Position numbers and translations under genes: made by a program. This document shows, piece by piece, positions 61,809 through 64,000 of a stretch of 64,000 nt of DNA (its first letter is position 1; every line of letters starts with the position of its first letter). The notes beneath the pieces are model-generated. The model was not told where the DNA came from, did no database searches, and saw nothing but the letters and a program-made list of their open reading frames with translations. This DNA comes from Deltaproteobacteria bacterium (GTDB taxonomy: Bacteria; Myxococcota_A; UBA9042; PHBI01), in contig WYBB01000200.1 in the NCBI GenBank assembly GCA_011526585.1, positions 34,271-98,270 of the forward strand, read 5' to 3'.

Positions 61809-64000
61809 TCACCCGAGGACCTCGCGCACCTTGTGGGCGAGCTCCTCGGGCGAGAACGGCTTCTGCAGGAAGCTCGCGCGCTCGTGCTCGACGCCGTGGC
61901 GGATCACCTCGTCGCTGGTGTAGCCGGACATGTAGAGCACCTTCGCTTCGGGGAAGCGCTCGCCGAAGCGCTCCGCGACGACGCGCCCGCTGACACCCGG
62001 CATCACGATGTCGGTGACCAGGAGGTCGAAGCGCTGTTCAGCGATGGTGAGGAGGTCCAGCGCCTCCTCGCCGTCGCGGGCGGAGGTGACGGTGTAGCCG
62101 CGAGCACTGAGCGTGCGCGAGGCGAGCGTGCGGACCGCGTCGGCGTCCTCGACGAGCAGCACGTGGCCCACGCCGGGCGCGTCCGTCGTGACCGGGCGGA
62201 CCTCGCGCGCAGCGCTCTCGGGGAGGGTCCCGGACACGCTCGGCAGGAAGACCCGGAAGCAGGTGCCCGCGCCGGGTGCGCTCTCGACCTCGATGTGCCC
62301 GCCGCTCTGCTCGACGACGCCGTGCACGACCGAGAGCCCGAGCCCCGTGCCGCGGCCGATCTCCTTGGTCGTGAAGAACGGCTCGAAGATCCGCGCGCGC
62401 GCCTCCTCGGGGATCCCGTCGCCGGTGTCGCGCATCGTCAGGGTCACCCAGCCGTTCGCCGCGTCCGCGGCGCCGCCGGGCTCGGAGCCCGTCGCATCCC
62501 CGGTGAGGTGCGCGGTGGCGATCGTGAGCGTGCCGCCTTGCGGCATCGCGTCGCGCGCGTTGATCGCGAGGTTCAGGAGCACCTGCTCGATCTGTCCGCG
62601 GTCGGCGCGGATCGGCGCGAGGGACGGCGCGAGCATCACCTCGAGCGCGATGTGCTCGCCGAGCACGCGCCGCAGCATGCGCTCGACGTCGCGCACCACC
62701 TCGTTGAGGTCGAGCAGGACCGGCGACAGCACCTGCTGACGCGAGAACGCGAGCAGCTGGCCGGTCAGGCGCGCCGAGCGGCGCCCGGCCTGGAGGATCT
62801 CGTCGAGCAGCTCGCGCTCGTCGCCGCCGGTGTCGAGGACCTCGAGCAGGTGCTCGCTGTAGCCGATGATCACGGTCAGGAGGTTGTTGAAGTCGTGGGC
62901 GACGCCGCCGGCGAGACGGCCGATCGCCTCCATCTTCTGGGCCTGGCGCAGCTGCTCCTCGAGCGTCCTGCGTTGGCTGATGTCGCGCACGACGGCGGCG
63001 AAGATCGGCGGCTCGGCGCCCTGGATCACCGAGATCGCCAGCTCGACCTCGATGCGCGAACCGTCGGCGCGCATCGCCTCCATCTCGACGCGCCGCCCGA
63101 TGAGCCGTGACTCACGCGTGGCGACGTAGCGCGCCAGCGCCGCGTTGTGCCGCTCGCGCGAGGGCGGCGGCACGATCGCGTCGGCCACCGACTCGCCGAT
63201 GACCGCCTCGCGCCGATGGCCGAAGATCGCCTCGGCGGCCGGGTTCCACTCGAGCACGCGCCCGCCGGCGTCCATGACGATGATGCCGTCGAGCGACGCC
63301 TCGAAGATCGCGCGATAGCGTGACGCCACGAGGGCGAGCGCGTCTTCGGCGAGGCGCCGCTCGGTCACGTCGCGCCCGGTGGAGATCAGCTCGACCAGCG
63401 TGCCGTCGCGATCGAAGAGCCCGCGATCGGTCCACTGCTGCCAGCGCAGGCCGCCGGGCACGAACGAGCGGTGCTCGGAGGTCGCCTCCGGCGAGTCGGG
63501 CGTGAGCGAGGCGATCTTGTGGCGCAGCGTCTCGCGGAACTCGGGGCTCACCAGCGGCATGAAGCTCGTGCCGACGCAGTCCTCTTCGCGCACGCCGAAG
63601 TAACGGCAGTAGGCCCCGTTGACGAAGGTGCGTGTGCCGTCGGGCCGCCAGCGCACGATGAGCTCCGGCTGCTCGCGCACCAGCATGCGCAGCGACGACT
63701 CCTTTTCGGCCAGCGCGCGCTCGGCCTCTTCGCGCCGGCGGATCGTCTCGCGCTGATCGCTCATCGTGCGACCGACAACGAGCCCCATCAGGCAGAGGAT
63801 CACGAGGCCCATCTGGATGCTCTGCAGCTCCGGGCTCGATGAGAGCTCGCCGGCCTCGAGCGCGGGCAGGAGCATGGTCAGGAGGTGCAGCCAGAGGTTG
63901 GCGAGCACGGCCAGCACCGCGCCGCGGCGGAGCGCGGCCCAGAGCACGAAGACCCCGTAGACGAACCAGTAGCGCTCGAGCGGAGCGACGCGCGAGACGA
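61809..64000 (-). CDS. Membrane hybrid PAS histidine kinase with receiver (5' end beyond window)
   Basis: The frame is open to the right edge, so the start lies outside; about 730 residues are visible. The N-terminal part is hydrophobic with several membrane helices (including VYGVFVLWAALRRGAVLAVL). Two PAS domains follow (LIVRWRPDGTRTFVNGAYCR; IFEASLDGIIVMDAGGRVLE). HisKA is IGRLAGGVAHDFNNLLTVII, and the ATPase domain has NLAINARDAMPQGG and GTGLGLSVVHGVV. The C-terminal receiver has LVEDAD, LLVTDIVMPGVSG and FLQKPF. A GTG at 63947 could start a shorter form, but upstream residues continue the membrane domain. Confidence 0.88.
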   Translation of the reverse strand, partial: VSRVAPLERYWFVYGVFVLWAALRRGAVLAVLANLWLHLLTMLLPALEAGELSSSPELQSIQMGLVILCLMGLVVGRTMSDQRETIRRREEAERALAEKESSLRMLVREQPELIVRWRPDGTRTFVNGAYCRYFGVREEDCVGTSFMPLVSPEFRETLRHKIASLTPDSPEATSEHRSFVPGGLRWQQWTDRGLFDRDGTLVELISTGRDVTERRLAEDALALVASRYRAIFEASLDGIIVMDAGGRVLEWNPAAEAIFGHRREAVIGESVADAIVPPPSRERHNAALARYVATRESRLIGRRVEMEAMRADGSRIEVELAISVIQGAEPPIFAAVVRDISQRRTLEEQLRQAQKMEAIGRLAGGVAHDFNNLLTVIIGYSEHLLEVLDTGGDERELLDEILQAGRRSARLTGQLLAFSRQQVLSPVLLDLNEVVRDVERMLRRVLGEHIALEVMLAPSLAPIRADRGQIEQVLLNLAINARDAMPQGGTLTIATAHLTGDATGSEPGGAADAANGWVTLTMRDTGDGIPEEARARIFEPFFTTKEIGRGTGLGLSVVHGVVEQSGGHIEVESAPGAGTCFRVFLPSVSGTLPESAAREVRPVTTDAPGVGHVLLVEDADAVRTLASRTLSARGYTVTSARDGEEALDLLTIAEQRFDLLVTDIVMPGVSGRVVAERFGERFPEAKVLYMSGYTSDEVIRHGVEHERASFLQKPFSPEELAHKVREVLG

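Overview
This 64 kb window is very GC-rich and densely coded, with many ATGA or TGATG overlaps between neighbouring genes. The gene content suggests a motile member of the Myxococcota, or a related deltaproteobacterial lineage. The evidence for that is indirect: a Pkn-type Ser/Thr kinase with a long repeat-rich tail, several sigma-54 activators, several hybrid PAS histidine kinases, and lipoproteins with MopE-like Cys/Asp motifs behind Asp/Pro/Thr-rich linkers. No rRNA, tRNA or CRISPR array was seen.

Region 1 (1-22.9 kb) is a large flagellar island in three blocks. A rightward block holds flgK (cut by the left edge), flgL, fliC, fliD, fliS, a fliT-like gene, flbD, motA and motB. It converges on a leftward operon that, read in its own direction, runs FlrC-like activator, flgB, flgC, fliE, fliF, fliG, fliH, fliI, fliK, flgD, flgE. 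A divergent rightward block starts with a FlrA/FleQ-like activator, then fliM, fliN, fliR, flhB. The two receiver-less sigma-54 activators sit back to back around 18.1-18.4 kb. A textbook sigma-54 promoter (TGGCAC-N5-TTGCT) lies in the 3' end of the FlrA-like gene just before fliM. An 11-nt poly-C tract lies 26 nt upstream of the FlrA-like start. FliO, FliP, FliQ, FlhA, FliJ and FliL are not in the window.

Region 2 (22.9-43.8 kb) is mixed signalling and housekeeping: a Ser/Thr kinase with a degenerate ATPase domain, a hybrid histidine kinase, DAHP synthase, small DUF proteins (DUF3088, DUF938, DUF922, DUF2007), an SGNH-like lipoprotein, and a Phd/PIN toxin-antitoxin pair followed by about 640 bp of decayed, hairpin-rich DNA. 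After that come an NtrB/NtrC-like pair, a small membrane protein with a second hybrid kinase, a 165-bp nested-palindrome element that looks like a MITE, a SppA-type signal peptide peptidase with a radical SAM protein, and a small lipoprotein.

Region 3 (43.8-64 kb) is dominated by an 8.3 kb gene for a 2773-aa surface lipoprotein. It has seven tandem Cys-rich units of about 740 bp, 18 DxDxDG-like motifs, and a beta-helix/Gly-rich C-terminus. Next is a tightly overlapped three-gene operon: an alpha/beta hydrolase, an ADP-ribosylglycohydrolase homologue with altered metal-ligand motifs, and a DEDDh exonuclease fused to a WYL domain. This operon is the best candidate here for an uncharacterised system. 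The window ends with alpha-glucan phosphorylase, a second Cys-rich lipoprotein, a serine beta-lactamase-like hydrolase with a probable outer-membrane protein, and a third hybrid kinase cut by the right edge.
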